From positions 1 through 12,860 of the forward strand of contig JAGLDB010000040.1 of the NCBI GenBank assembly GCA_023145935.1: a DNA stretch of 12,860 bases, given 5' to 3'. This DNA comes from Candidatus Sabulitectum sp. Its GTDB lineage: Bacteria; Fermentibacterota; Fermentibacteria; Fermentibacterales; Fermentibacteraceae. The notes below the pieces were generated by a model. The model searched no databases. It was given only the letters and a program-made list of their open reading frames with translations, and was not told the DNA's origin. A program made the translations under genes and the position numbers. Each line of letters begins with the position of its first letter. The stretch's first letter is position 1. Shown here piece by piece: positions 1-7,149 of the stretch.

Positions 1-743
1 ACCCTGGCATTGGACATGTTCTCGATCAGAACCAGTTCTACCGGTAGTGTTTTTGAAAGTTCTTCCACAACTTCCACTATTTTGTCTGTACCCTTAACAG
101 ATCGCAGACGGGGGGCGTGACAGATCTTTATTACATTTCCCACAGGGTTTGAAGCAGGGACAAGAGATGAGTCAAAAGGAAGAAACTGGTATTCCAGCTC
201 AGGGTACCTCTGATAGAGATCGAACTCGCAGGTGGTATGAAGTTCTGTGGCATCCCACACCGGCCTGATGGCTCCGCGCATCCGCAGGTCAAGACCGTGA
301 TAGTTGGAAACTATATGTCTACCGGCAGCCTTGAGTTTTTGTACATCTCTGCCATCTCTAAAAAAACTCATACCCCCCTCGAAGACATGGATATCAAAAT
401 CCCACAGGTTATACTTCTTCGCTGCACGGTTGACCTTTGGCGTCCAGGCCAGATCCCTCAGAGGCATCAGTATCCGCTCTACCCTGGAGGGTGTCCAGAA
501 AATTCTTTCTGTGGTACCGGTGAACGGCACATTCAGACTACCGCTGCGAATGAGTCTCTTTACTTTCCATAACCACTCCATTGGGCCAACGAATGGAAGG
601 TTGAGACATATATCCTCCGGATACTGGCTCTTCGCTTTGAAAAAGGTTACAAGCCTGCTTTCATGGCCCAGGGCCTGATGACCCTTTACAAAAAGGGTAA
701 GGATCCCTGTGTAGTTCTGAGGAGAGAGGTGAAGTATTTTCAT
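1..743 (-). CDS. Glycosyltransferase family 4/1 (GT-B), C-terminus cut by window edge
   Basis: Reading the minus strand from the ATG at 743-741 gives an open frame of 247 codons with no stop before the window edge. It starts MKILHLSPQNYTGI and has a GT-B style N-terminal half, with YHGLDLR near residues 148-154 and HAPRLRSVKGTD at 209-220. That second motif, followed by VELVLIE, resembles the entry to the donor-binding domain of GT4 enzymes (usual form HAPxxRxxKGT). The rest of the donor domain, including any EX7E motif, lies outside the window. The start overlaps the stop of the upstream GT-C gene as ATGA, and a GAGGTGG ribosome binding site sits about 8 bases upstream. The likely role is transfer of a sugar from an activated nucleotide donor to a cell-surface glycan on the cytoplasmic face; donor and acceptor cannot be read from the sequence. 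Plus-strand ORFs over this region are shadows. Confidence 0.85.
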   Translation of the reverse strand, partial: MKILHLSPQNYTGILTLFVKGHQALGHESRLVTFFKAKSQYPEDICLNLPFVGPMEWLWKVKRLIRSGSLNVPFTGTTERIFWTPSRVERILMPLRDLAWTPKVNRAAKKYNLWDFDIHVFEGGMSFFRDGRDVQKLKAAGRHIVSNYHGLDLRMRGAIRPVWDATELHTTCEFDLYQRYPELEYQFLPFDSSLVPASNPVGNVIKICHAPRLRSVKGTDKIVEVVEELSKTLPVELVLIENMSNAR

Positions 744-1981
744 GCGGTCTTCCACCTCTTTCCCAGCAATGCATAGAGGAACAGAGCGGCCCCCGCAGCA
801 AGCTGCCCCAGGGCTCCGGGAATGCCCGCAGCATGGTAACCCAGCAGATCCGGGTGGGTAATGTCTGGATGAAGCAGAGTCTGCAGCAACGGAGAACGCC
901 CTGCTGACCATACCACTGTCTGTCTGGACTGAGAATCAAACTCATCTGCGCCAAGGCTCTGTTCAAGAGCATTGGTATCAGTAATTCCTGCTGCAACAGT
1001 TATCAGCAGAGATATTACAGCAAGGATCCTGAAAAGTTTTCCACCTGTGCCCGGTCTCATTAAAGGCATGAACAGAACAGGAATGATCATGAACAGAAAT
1101 CGAGGTCCCCATCCAGTACCACCTGTCCAGTCGTGAAGGAATCCGTGAAGAACCAGTGAAAAGGCAAAAGGGCTCCAGAACCTCCAGTCTCCACAGTGAA
1201 AAATCGCCAGAATGGTTAAAGGCGCGTACCAGAACAATCCCTTGCCCGGGCTGAACAAGAGACCGGGAATCCCTCTGCTGAACATATCTATGGCAATAGC
1301 CGGGTCCTGTGAATGGCCATCGGACATGATCGAACCGAACCGATAGTAATTGTACCCCAGTATTCCCAGAATGAACGGGAATGCGCCGGCAGCCAGAAGG
1401 GCAAATTTCTCCAGATGTTTTTCCTCGGTCCAGTAAACAGGAAGAAGAACAACAGAATCCGGTCGAACAAGCAACGCAGCACCCAGAAGAACTCCTGCAA
1501 TGAAAGGCTTGTCTGTGTGCATGAACCATGCTCCCCACAGAGCAAGAGCCGCGGCTGACGTAACATCGTAAGGCATACGACCGTAGATCAATGCCATGGT
1601 GCCAACCATTATCACAAGAAATTTTCCGAAATCAATTCTGCCCATGAAACCCTCTGCAAGCCTCTTCACAGCCAGAACAAGCAGCACACTTGCCACAGCA
1701 CTTGTTAACGCCGCAAGCACTTTGCCTGCTGCAAGGCCCAGAAGAAGCCCAATGCCTGCAGCTGGTAGAAGAATTACAGAGTATCCCGGGGCGTGAGGTA
1801 CATAATTGTCTGACCTCACACCGGATACATGCCAGCCATCCTCGGAAGTGAAGAGGTCACGGGTTCCAAACACGGATTCCGCTACCTGATACTGGGCGGC
1901 AATATCGGTTGTCATGAGCCTTCCGCCGAAAACCATTATGAGAAGACCGCTCCAGGCTAGAATTGTGCGAAGATCTGTCAA
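740..1981 (-). CDS. Multi-pass membrane GT-C glycosyltransferase (GT39/ArnT-like, lipid-linked sugar donor)
   Basis: A 413-residue, very hydrophobic protein with around ten predicted membrane segments. GT-C traits are an acidic residue just after the first membrane helix (Asp26 in RLMTTDIAAQ), LVRPDSVVLLP (171-181), YNYYRFGS (210-217), LLFSPGKGLFWYAPL (241-255) and GGTGWGPRFLF (287-297). This combination is typical of bacterial polyprenyl-phosphate-sugar dependent glycosyltransferases, which work on the periplasmic side. The start is TTG at 1981, one base after the stop of the upstream FemAB-like gene. No strong ribosome binding site is visible, so translation may depend on the upstream gene. 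The nearest in-frame ATG codons lie within or after the first membrane helix and would damage it. The stop overlaps the next gene as ATGA. The GT2 enzyme at the head of the operon could supply its lipid-linked sugar; that pairing is an inference. Confidence 0.8.
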   Translation of the reverse strand: MTDLRTILAWSGLLIMVFGGRLMTTDIAAQYQVAESVFGTRDLFTSEDGWHVSGVRSDNYVPHAPGYSVILLPAAGIGLLLGLAAGKVLAALTSAVASVLLVLAVKRLAEGFMGRIDFGKFLVIMVGTMALIYGRMPYDVTSAAALALWGAWFMHTDKPFIAGVLLGAALLVRPDSVVLLPVYWTEEKHLEKFALLAAGAFPFILGILGYNYYRFGSIMSDGHSQDPAIAIDMFSRGIPGLLFSPGKGLFWYAPLTILAIFHCGDWRFWSPFAFSLVLHGFLHDWTGGTGWGPRFLFMIIPVLFMPLMRPGTGGKLFRILAVISLLITVAAGITDTNALEQSLGADEFDSQSRQTVVWSAGRSPLLQTLLHPDITHPDLLGYHAAGIPGALGQLAAGAALFLYALLGKRWKTA

Positions 1982-1982
1982 T

Positions 1983-2960
1983 TTATATCTTGCCTGTGAA
2001 GGTGTTCCGGAATTGTCCCCTGGCGGAAAATGATTCTTTGAACCTGCACAAACCGTAATTCACTTCCATGTTCAGTGTATAGGTTCCAAGATCGAGATAA
2101 TGGTAACCCATTTTCCTGGCCCAACTGATAACCTCATTATAAACAAGATTCACAGGGCGCATAGCCTGGTGTTTTTCGTTATGAGAAATGTAAAAGGCCA
2201 GAGTAACCCTTGGATTACAGTGAAACATTATCATCCCTGCATAGACTTCTTCAGACTCGTCGATGGCGATAAACTGTCTTATGTTCTTCTGGCCCACGAG
2301 TTCTCTGAGAGTGTTCAGTTCTTCAAGAGAATGCGTGGGATCCACATTGTGCCTCTCTTTGAGGTTGCTGGCAAGAACAGGATAGAATTTTGAGTAATCG
2401 TTATCCTCAACAACCCGGAGACCGGACTTGATTGCCTTGCGGACCCCTCTTCTGGCCGACTGACTGAATCCCAGGTCAATTTCCTCGCCCAGCCTTTGAA
2501 GATCAATCACTGCAGTTAGTTCTCGCTTTTTGTATTCAAATCCATGCTTGATCAGAGAAAAATCTATGTAGTTGTGTGGCCTTCTGTAGTAAGAAATTGG
2601 GGGAGGGGTCATCTCTATTCCAACAAACCCCCGCTGTCTGCAGTATCGAATAAGTGCTTCGGTTATTCTTTCCACCTTGTCAAGACCCAGACTGTCGTCA
2701 AGAACCGGACCACCGTAGGAAGCTCCCGGATAGCTCCTGAACCAGGCACCGTCATCCCAGTGAGAGATGGCTCCCGGAACATATGCCATGGGTTTTCCTG
2801 AACTGCTTTCAATAACAAGATGATGGTTATCAAATCTGCCCTCTGGATGGTAATCAAGAAAGGCTGGTGTTTGAAAAACGGTTCCGTTGTTTGATCTTTC
2901 CACAAAAGATGTCCAGGCCGACCTGTCTTCCTTTAAAACTCTTCTTACTTTGATAGTCAT
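1983..2960 (-). CDS. FemAB-related / BioF2-like GNAT-fold acyltransferase
   Basis: A 325-residue soluble protein with no signal peptide. The second half carries marks of the FemAB-like/BioF2-like acetyltransferase family: SARRGVRKAIKSGL (168-181), a strand-rich core with AGMIMFHCN (241-249) and LAFYISH (254-260), then YLDLG (288-292) and NYGLCRFKESF (301-311). The closing pattern (YLDLG, then a Gly-containing loop, then FKxxF) is typical of Fem-type enzymes. Relatives transfer amino acids from aminoacyl-tRNA to peptidoglycan, or acyl groups to sugars and exopolysaccharides. Inside a glycosyltransferase operon, modification of an amino sugar or peptide on a surface polymer is plausible, but the substrate is unknown. 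The ATG at 2960 overlaps the stop of the propeller gene (ATGA), with GGTGGTG just upstream. It is separated from the TTG of the GT-C gene by one base. Confidence 0.8.
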   Translation of the reverse strand: MTIKVRRVLKEDRSAWTSFVERSNNGTVFQTPAFLDYHPEGRFDNHHLVIESSSGKPMAYVPGAISHWDDGAWFRSYPGASYGGPVLDDSLGLDKVERITEALIRYCRQRGFVGIEMTPPPISYYRRPHNYIDFSLIKHGFEYKKRELTAVIDLQRLGEEIDLGFSQSARRGVRKAIKSGLRVVEDNDYSKFYPVLASNLKERHNVDPTHSLEELNTLRELVGQKNIRQFIAIDESEEVYAGMIMFHCNPRVTLAFYISHNEKHQAMRPVNLVYNEVISWARKMGYHYLDLGTYTLNMEVNYGLCRFKESFSARGQFRNTFTGKI

Positions 2961-5206
2961 CGCACCACCGATATTCTGCTCTGATAAACTGTATCATTTA
3001 TAGTAACAAGCACCATATACACTCCACTTGCAACGATGTTCCCATCCAGAGTGCCATCCCATGCCCAGTTTGAAACAGACGTGGCATCCACAGTTCCCGC
3101 ATGGGAGCCATTAAGTCTGAAAAAATCAACTGAAACTGCAGCACTGTCATCCGGGCCGCAGACTCTCAGCTGATCTTCTCCGGAAATAAACGGCTGTGGA
3201 TAAAAAGATACTTCGTTTCCCGAAGGAGCAGCATTCCCGTCCTGAGTCACAAGCCAGAGGCCCTGCTCAGATGAGAAATACACTCCTCCATTCACTGCAT
3301 CCGTCAGGGAATACTCCCACTGATAAGGCGCCGACGGAACAAAATCACTGTTGATATCATTAAAGAAACTGACCTGCCCGTCTGAGATCCGATAGATGCC
3401 GGATTCTGCCAGACACCAGACTCTTCCTCTTGAGTCCACAGACATGGTTCTTATCTGTCCTGTAATATTCATGTAAGGGGAAAAATCACTGCCTGTCCAC
3501 CGGGCAAGCCCTTCTGCGGTTCCTGCAAGAAAACCTATTCCAGGAACACTTACAAAACAGAAGACCTCATTTGATGGAAGACCGTGAGATGTTGTGTAAG
3601 CAGTGCCGAAACCGGGATACCACGAATCCTCTGAAGAATCAGAAGGGTTCCCGGAGTGGACAAGAAGCTGGCATCCTGCTCCTGTTTCAAAGGCGATCCA
3701 CAAGCTGTCCTGTGAAGCAGGATAAACTGCTCTGACATTCATAGAGGCAATTCCTTCGTTACCAAGTCTCGGTGCCCAGTTCATGGTTCCCATGGGGTCT
3801 CCGCTAAAGCCAAGAATGCCACTGGGTTCATCCGGATTGCCTGCAGGGTCATACTGTCGAAAGGCTGCCCACATGCCACCACTCTGGTTAATCAGCATAA
3901 CCGCCTGATTGTTTGGGATACTGTCTTCATAGATCAGTGTGGCCCAGGGGCATATCAGCGAGTCTTTTATGAAGGTAAGAATAGTGTCGCCCTGACTGTC
4001 AAAACTGTTGTTGTCGCGGATCCAGGATAAACCATGGTGGTACGATGAAGCCCAGATGCCATCTTCGGGGTCAGAGGCTACAGAAAAGGTCTGTGAAGAA
4101 TTGGGCATACCGTTCTGTTCAACGAAGCTTCGCCATCCATACCCTGGATAATAGGCCTGAACACCGCGGGAATAGGTTCCAGCATAGACTCTTCCGTCCT
4201 GACATGATATCATCTGGTGTGTTTTCTTGCACTGCATGCCGGGAATCTGAACATGTTCCCAATCATCTTCCAGCAAAGTGAAAAATCCCATACCGGTCTG
4301 TGTATTGGTCAGGTCACCCACATTGGTTATGAAGGTAAAACTGCAGTGCACATGGTCATCCATCTCAAAAATAGTTACAGGCCAGTAAAGAAAAGGAAGA
4401 CCATCTCCGTACTCGGCCCAGTTTTCACCGTCTCTGATAAAAACAATTCCGTGTCCAGCGGCTAAAAGACCCTTTGATGTTTCTCTTATATCAACAATAG
4501 CGCTATCCGGCAGGGAAGAATAATCGATGATAAACTGAAATGAATCACTGCTGGAGGAAAGCTCCATAGCACCTGATCCACCGCAGGCATACACCGAGTG
4601 CAGTCCTGTTGTTATCCGGTTAAGCTGTAAGCCCTGAGTTTCCGGCCAGTGAGTCCAGGAGTCGGGATGAAATGGATCATGCAGAGAGTCTGCCAGCATA
4701 GAGTAGATACCTCTGCTGGAGCAGATCCAGAGTGTATCGTTCCTTTGCGCAAGGGAATAGACATTATCAGGGCTGAAGATATCGTCAGATATTGGAATAA
4801 ATCCATTTTCGTTACCCCCGGCAAGCCCGCCTTCACAACCAACCCATACAGACCCTCCGGACTCTGCCAGCGCATTCACTCTGCCCAGGCCCGGAACACC
4901 TTCAAAGTTGCTGTAATTTGTCCAGATATCTCCATCTTTCATGACCAGATATTTGCTTCCGGTGGCGACCCATAAACGATTGTCTGAATCAAAAAGAATG
5001 TCTCGGCAGTCAGGAGTAGGCAGATCATCGGGGCATGAATATACAGTTCCGACCCCTTCTTCTCCGGAATAATGAAACACACCGCCGGAGGAGGCGCACC
5101 ATATACCGTTGTCTCCGTCGGAGGTCACATTGTAGATATAGGAAATAGAAGTACTCAGTTCCCACTGAGGGGCTGCTGCCAGAAGGATGTAAAAAAAGAT
5201 GTGCAT
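2957..5206 (-). CDS. Secreted beta-propeller protein (Reg_prop-like repeats) with C-terminal FlgD/sorting-like domain
   Basis: A 749-residue protein. The N-terminus MHIFFYILLAAAPQ is a short hydrophobic signal peptide without the usual basic residues. The body holds about nine repeats of the two-component-regulator propeller type, recognisable by short W/V-x-G/S-x-x-G-L/I/V elements such as NGIWCASSGGVFHY, GSVWVGCEGGLAG, DTLWICSSRGIYSM, GRVWCLAESGIYRI and GGVYFSSEQGLWLV, consistent with one or two propellers. The last ~87 residues (from about 663) contain YPQPF, a Trp-Asp-Gly turn, ASGVYMVLVT and end ISVVR. This is the FlgD Ig-like fold also found at the C-terminus of type IX secreted proteins. 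No histidine kinase or other signalling domain follows, so this is an extracellular or surface protein and not a sensor. AGAGGA about 5 bases upstream supports the ATG at 5206, nine bases after the GT2 stop. Ligand and function are unknown. Confidence 0.8.
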   Translation of the reverse strand: MHIFFYILLAAAPQWELSTSISYIYNVTSDGDNGIWCASSGGVFHYSGEEGVGTVYSCPDDLPTPDCRDILFDSDNRLWVATGSKYLVMKDGDIWTNYSNFEGVPGLGRVNALAESGGSVWVGCEGGLAGGNENGFIPISDDIFSPDNVYSLAQRNDTLWICSSRGIYSMLADSLHDPFHPDSWTHWPETQGLQLNRITTGLHSVYACGGSGAMELSSSSDSFQFIIDYSSLPDSAIVDIRETSKGLLAAGHGIVFIRDGENWAEYGDGLPFLYWPVTIFEMDDHVHCSFTFITNVGDLTNTQTGMGFFTLLEDDWEHVQIPGMQCKKTHQMISCQDGRVYAGTYSRGVQAYYPGYGWRSFVEQNGMPNSSQTFSVASDPEDGIWASSYHHGLSWIRDNNSFDSQGDTILTFIKDSLICPWATLIYEDSIPNNQAVMLINQSGGMWAAFRQYDPAGNPDEPSGILGFSGDPMGTMNWAPRLGNEGIASMNVRAVYPASQDSLWIAFETGAGCQLLVHSGNPSDSSEDSWYPGFGTAYTTSHGLPSNEVFCFVSVPGIGFLAGTAEGLARWTGSDFSPYMNITGQIRTMSVDSRGRVWCLAESGIYRISDGQVSFFNDINSDFVPSAPYQWEYSLTDAVNGGVYFSSEQGLWLVTQDGNAAPSGNEVSFYPQPFISGEDQLRVCGPDDSAAVSVDFFRLNGSHAGTVDATSVSNWAWDGTLDGNIVASGVYMVLVTINDTVYQSRISVVR

Positions 5207-5215
5207 ACTGTCCTC

Positions 5216-5938
5216 TCAGAAAAGCCATGGGAAACGAATATGCCAGACCATCCAGGCAGCTTCCCATACAATGGAGTGGGACATCTTGGATGTCCCTGAA
5301 TGTCTGTCAATAAAAACAATTGGTACCTCGGTCACGGAGCATCCAGCTTTGTACAACTTGTACGTAACTTCTATCTGAAACGAGTATCCATCCGATCTGA
5401 TAGAGGAAAGATCGAGTTTTGCAAGGGCAGATCTCCTAAAAGCTTTAAAACCACCAGTTGCATCTTCAACAGGAAGACCGGTAATTATTTTTGAATACTT
5501 GTTGGCGAACCATGAAAGCATAAGACGGTGCAAAGGCCAGTTTACCACATTTACACCGGTGACATATCTTGAACCAATTACAAAGTCGTGAGTGTCAAGT
5601 TCCTTCACAAGTGCTGGAACCGAGTCGGGAGAATGAGAAAAGTCAGCATCCATCTGTATGATGGGATCAAAATCGGCTCTTTCAAGTGCCCAGGAAAAAC
5701 CTGCTACATATGCCTGCCCCAGCCCCTTCTTTTCAGGCCTGCTCAACAAATGAACCCTGCCTGTATCCTTAAATGACAGAACAGCATCACCTGTTCCATC
5801 AGGGCTTGAATCATCCACTACCAGAATGCTGGCCTCAATTGGAAGTTCAAGCAGCTCGGGGATTATGCTTTTGATGTTTGCAAGCTCATTGTAGGTAGGT
5901 ATGATGATAAGTGGTTTACTCAAGCTCTCTGCCTCCAT
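5216..5938 (-). CDS. GT2 polyprenol-phosphate mannose/hexose synthase (dolichyl-phosphate mannosyltransferase-like)
   Basis: A 240-residue cytoplasmic GT-A enzyme with the full set of DPM-synthase signatures: IIIPTYNE (11-18), VDDSSPDGT (41-49), the DXD metal site as D97-A98-D99 in QMDADFSHSP, IGSRY (121-125), DATGGFKAFRR (159-169) and RHSGTSKM (212-219). The enzyme type moves a hexose, classically mannose from GDP-mannose, to polyprenyl phosphate to make the donor used by membrane GT-C enzymes. No C-terminal membrane helices are present, so it is the short soluble class. I chose the ATG at 5938: the open frame extends back to 6094, but that extension has no family homology and would overlap the divergent gene. 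The ribosome binding site is weak; an ATG at 5968 is an alternative. It heads the minus-strand operon. Sugar identity is not determined by the motifs. Confidence 0.88.
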   Translation of the reverse strand: MEAESLSKPLIIIPTYNELANIKSIIPELLELPIEASILVVDDSSPDGTGDAVLSFKDTGRVHLLSRPEKKGLGQAYVAGFSWALERADFDPIIQMDADFSHSPDSVPALVKELDTHDFVIGSRYVTGVNVVNWPLHRLMLSWFANKYSKIITGLPVEDATGGFKAFRRSALAKLDLSSIRSDGYSFQIEVTYKLYKAGCSVTEVPIVFIDRHSGTSKMSHSIVWEAAWMVWHIRFPWLF

Positions 5939-6042
5939 GTTTTCACAGTTTGCGACAATATAATCCATTGCATATTGCCGGAGTACCGTTTGCACTGCAG
6001 GAGCAAGTATGTTTCCGAATACATTCACAAAAAGGAACAAAC
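5939..6042. promoter_or_regulatory. Divergent intergenic region with overlapping candidate -10 elements
   Basis: These 104 bases separate the outward-reading GT2 and Omp85-like genes and must hold at least one promoter for each, unless transcription enters from elsewhere. On the plus strand TATAAT lies at 5959-5964. On the minus strand the overlapping TATATT lies at 5962-5957. Neither has a convincing -35 at 16-18 bases, so both assignments are weak. AAAAGGAAC at about 6030-6038 is the ribosome binding site of the plus-strand gene. No clear operator palindrome was seen. Confidence 0.35.
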
Positions 6043-7068
6043 ATGAAAAAAGCAGTGCTATCTCTTGTATTTGCAGCTTCCCTGGCCAGCGCATTCTCTG
6101 TACTGCCTACCCTTGGGTATTCCGCGTCTTCAGGTTTTATTTTTGGCGGTTACCTGCTCTTCCCGTTCACGGATACAACAGGACAGTTTAGTGTCAATAC
6201 ATACTATGGCACCGCAGGGGTGATAAAGTTCCAGCCCGGTATGGTCAAAAGATTTGACAACGGTCTGCTGGTATCCACCCTGGACTACCGCAAGGTGATT
6301 GAAAAGGAATTTTTTGGATGGGGTAATGCCACCGACCCTGACACTTTTGTCTTAATGGATTTTGAGAAGGCGAACCTTGTCGTTGATTTTACCGTACCGG
6401 CAGGAGACAGATTGTTCTTCACCGGAGGACTTGATGTAAGGCATTCTACTGTTTTTAACAGAGAGGAAAGTGTTTTGTGGGGCAGGCTTCCCGGGGAAGT
6501 GTATTCCTCAACATGGACTGGCGGGCTCAGCGGAAGAATCGATTATGTGGTTCCGGCTCCGCTCAATGGAGATATTCTTCTTAGCACAAAGGGCTTCTTT
6601 CAGTCAGGAGATGTCTCTTACAGCGGTGTAACAGGAAAGGTCAGAGGAACGGCAAGGCCCTGGGCTGGAGGGGAGATCGCACTGGGAGCCAGAGCGCACA
6701 GACAATTCAATATTGCGGATACCCCTGTTCCTTATACGTCCGGTATAGGTCAGAATGAGAATTTCAGAGGCTACAATGACTACAGATTTACCGGTTCTGT
6801 ATGGACCCTGTACCAGTTTGAAGTAAGAAATGATCTGTTTACCCTGGGAGATGTGGAAGCAGGTAAATCACTCACGGTTGGAGTGACAGCTTTTGTTGAA
6901 GCAGGAGAGGCTGCTGAAGAATTTGAGGAACTCTCAATAAGCGGATTACACACGGATTACGGCTGCGGGTTGAATATCAAACTGAATCCGTCTGCGCAAA
7001 TGCGGATAGATGCTGCCTGGAGTGAAGAAGGAATGCTGGTACAGAGTGCCTTCGGACTCTCTTTTTAA
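6043..7068 (+). CDS. POTRA-less Omp85-superfamily outer membrane beta-barrel (BamA/TamA-type barrel domain)
   Basis: A 341-residue protein with a clean signal peptide (MKKAVLSLVFAASLASA, likely cut near residue 17) and alternating strands to the end, closing GLSF with the C-terminal Phe typical of outer-membrane barrels. Omp85 features are FFGWGNATD (90-98, like the FxGxGN element of such barrels), FRGYNDYRFTG (241-251, matching the conserved VRGF/RGY loop-6 motif), FEVRNDLF (259-266), AFVEAG (283-288, like FVDAG) and a final strand pair around INIK-type and RIDAAW segments. No POTRA domain precedes the barrel, unlike BamA (about 800 residues) or TamA. The reading frame opens earlier at 5911, but ATG 6043 has the ribosome binding site AAGGAAC and the signal peptide. 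It could be an insertase-like or passive pore protein; the cargo is unknown. SppA follows after 81 bases on the same strand. Confidence 0.72.
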   Translation: MKKAVLSLVFAASLASAFSVLPTLGYSASSGFIFGGYLLFPFTDTTGQFSVNTYYGTAGVIKFQPGMVKRFDNGLLVSTLDYRKVIEKEFFGWGNATDPDTFVLMDFEKANLVVDFTVPAGDRLFFTGGLDVRHSTVFNREESVLWGRLPGEVYSSTWTGGLSGRIDYVVPAPLNGDILLSTKGFFQSGDVSYSGVTGKVRGTARPWAGGEIALGARAHRQFNIADTPVPYTSGIGQNENFRGYNDYRFTGSVWTLYQFEVRNDLFTLGDVEAGKSLTVGVTAFVEAGEAAEEFEELSISGLHTDYGCGLNIKLNPSAQMRIDAAWSEEGMLVQSAFGLSF

Positions 7069-7084
7069 CTCAATTTTGCATAAA

Positions 7085-7149
7085 CCACCACTGATTTGAT
7101 ACATTAGAACAATTATGTTCTTTATCTGTAACTGAAAGGTGGTGGAGTT
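7085..7149 (+). promoter_or_regulatory. sppA leader: ribosome binding site and possible RBS-masking inverted repeat
   Basis: AAAGGTGGTGGAG (7135-7147) is the ribosome binding site that supports the TTG start at 7150; an in-frame TAA at 7129-7131 rules out an upstream ATG. CCACCAC at 7085-7091 is the exact complement of GTGGTGG at 7139-7145, so a transcript reading through from the upstream gene could pair the site closed across a 47-base loop. TTGATA at 7096-7101 with CTTTAT at 7120-7125 (18-base spacer) is a weak candidate for a separate sppA promoter that would omit the masking arm. Confidence 0.35.

Noticed and set aside
237..678. Two overlapping plus-strand ORFs of 111 and 124 codons
   Set aside because: They are antisense to the GT4 gene, overlap each other in different frames, show no recognisable motif and have no convincing ribosome binding site.
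2957..5206. Propeller protein as a hybrid two-component sensor
   Set aside because: Reg_prop repeats often precede histidine kinase domains, but no membrane helix, Y_Y_Y, kinase or DNA-binding region follows; the C-terminus is a FlgD/sorting-like domain.
5911..6042. Upstream start of the Omp85-like frame at 5911
   Set aside because: It would place 44 residues before a well-formed signal peptide and overlap the GT2 gene; the ATG at 6043 has a proper ribosome binding site.
5939..6094. N-terminal extension of the GT2 reading frame to an ATG at 6094
   Set aside because: The extra 52 residues match nothing in DPM-like enzymes and would overlap the start and signal peptide of the divergent Omp85-like gene.
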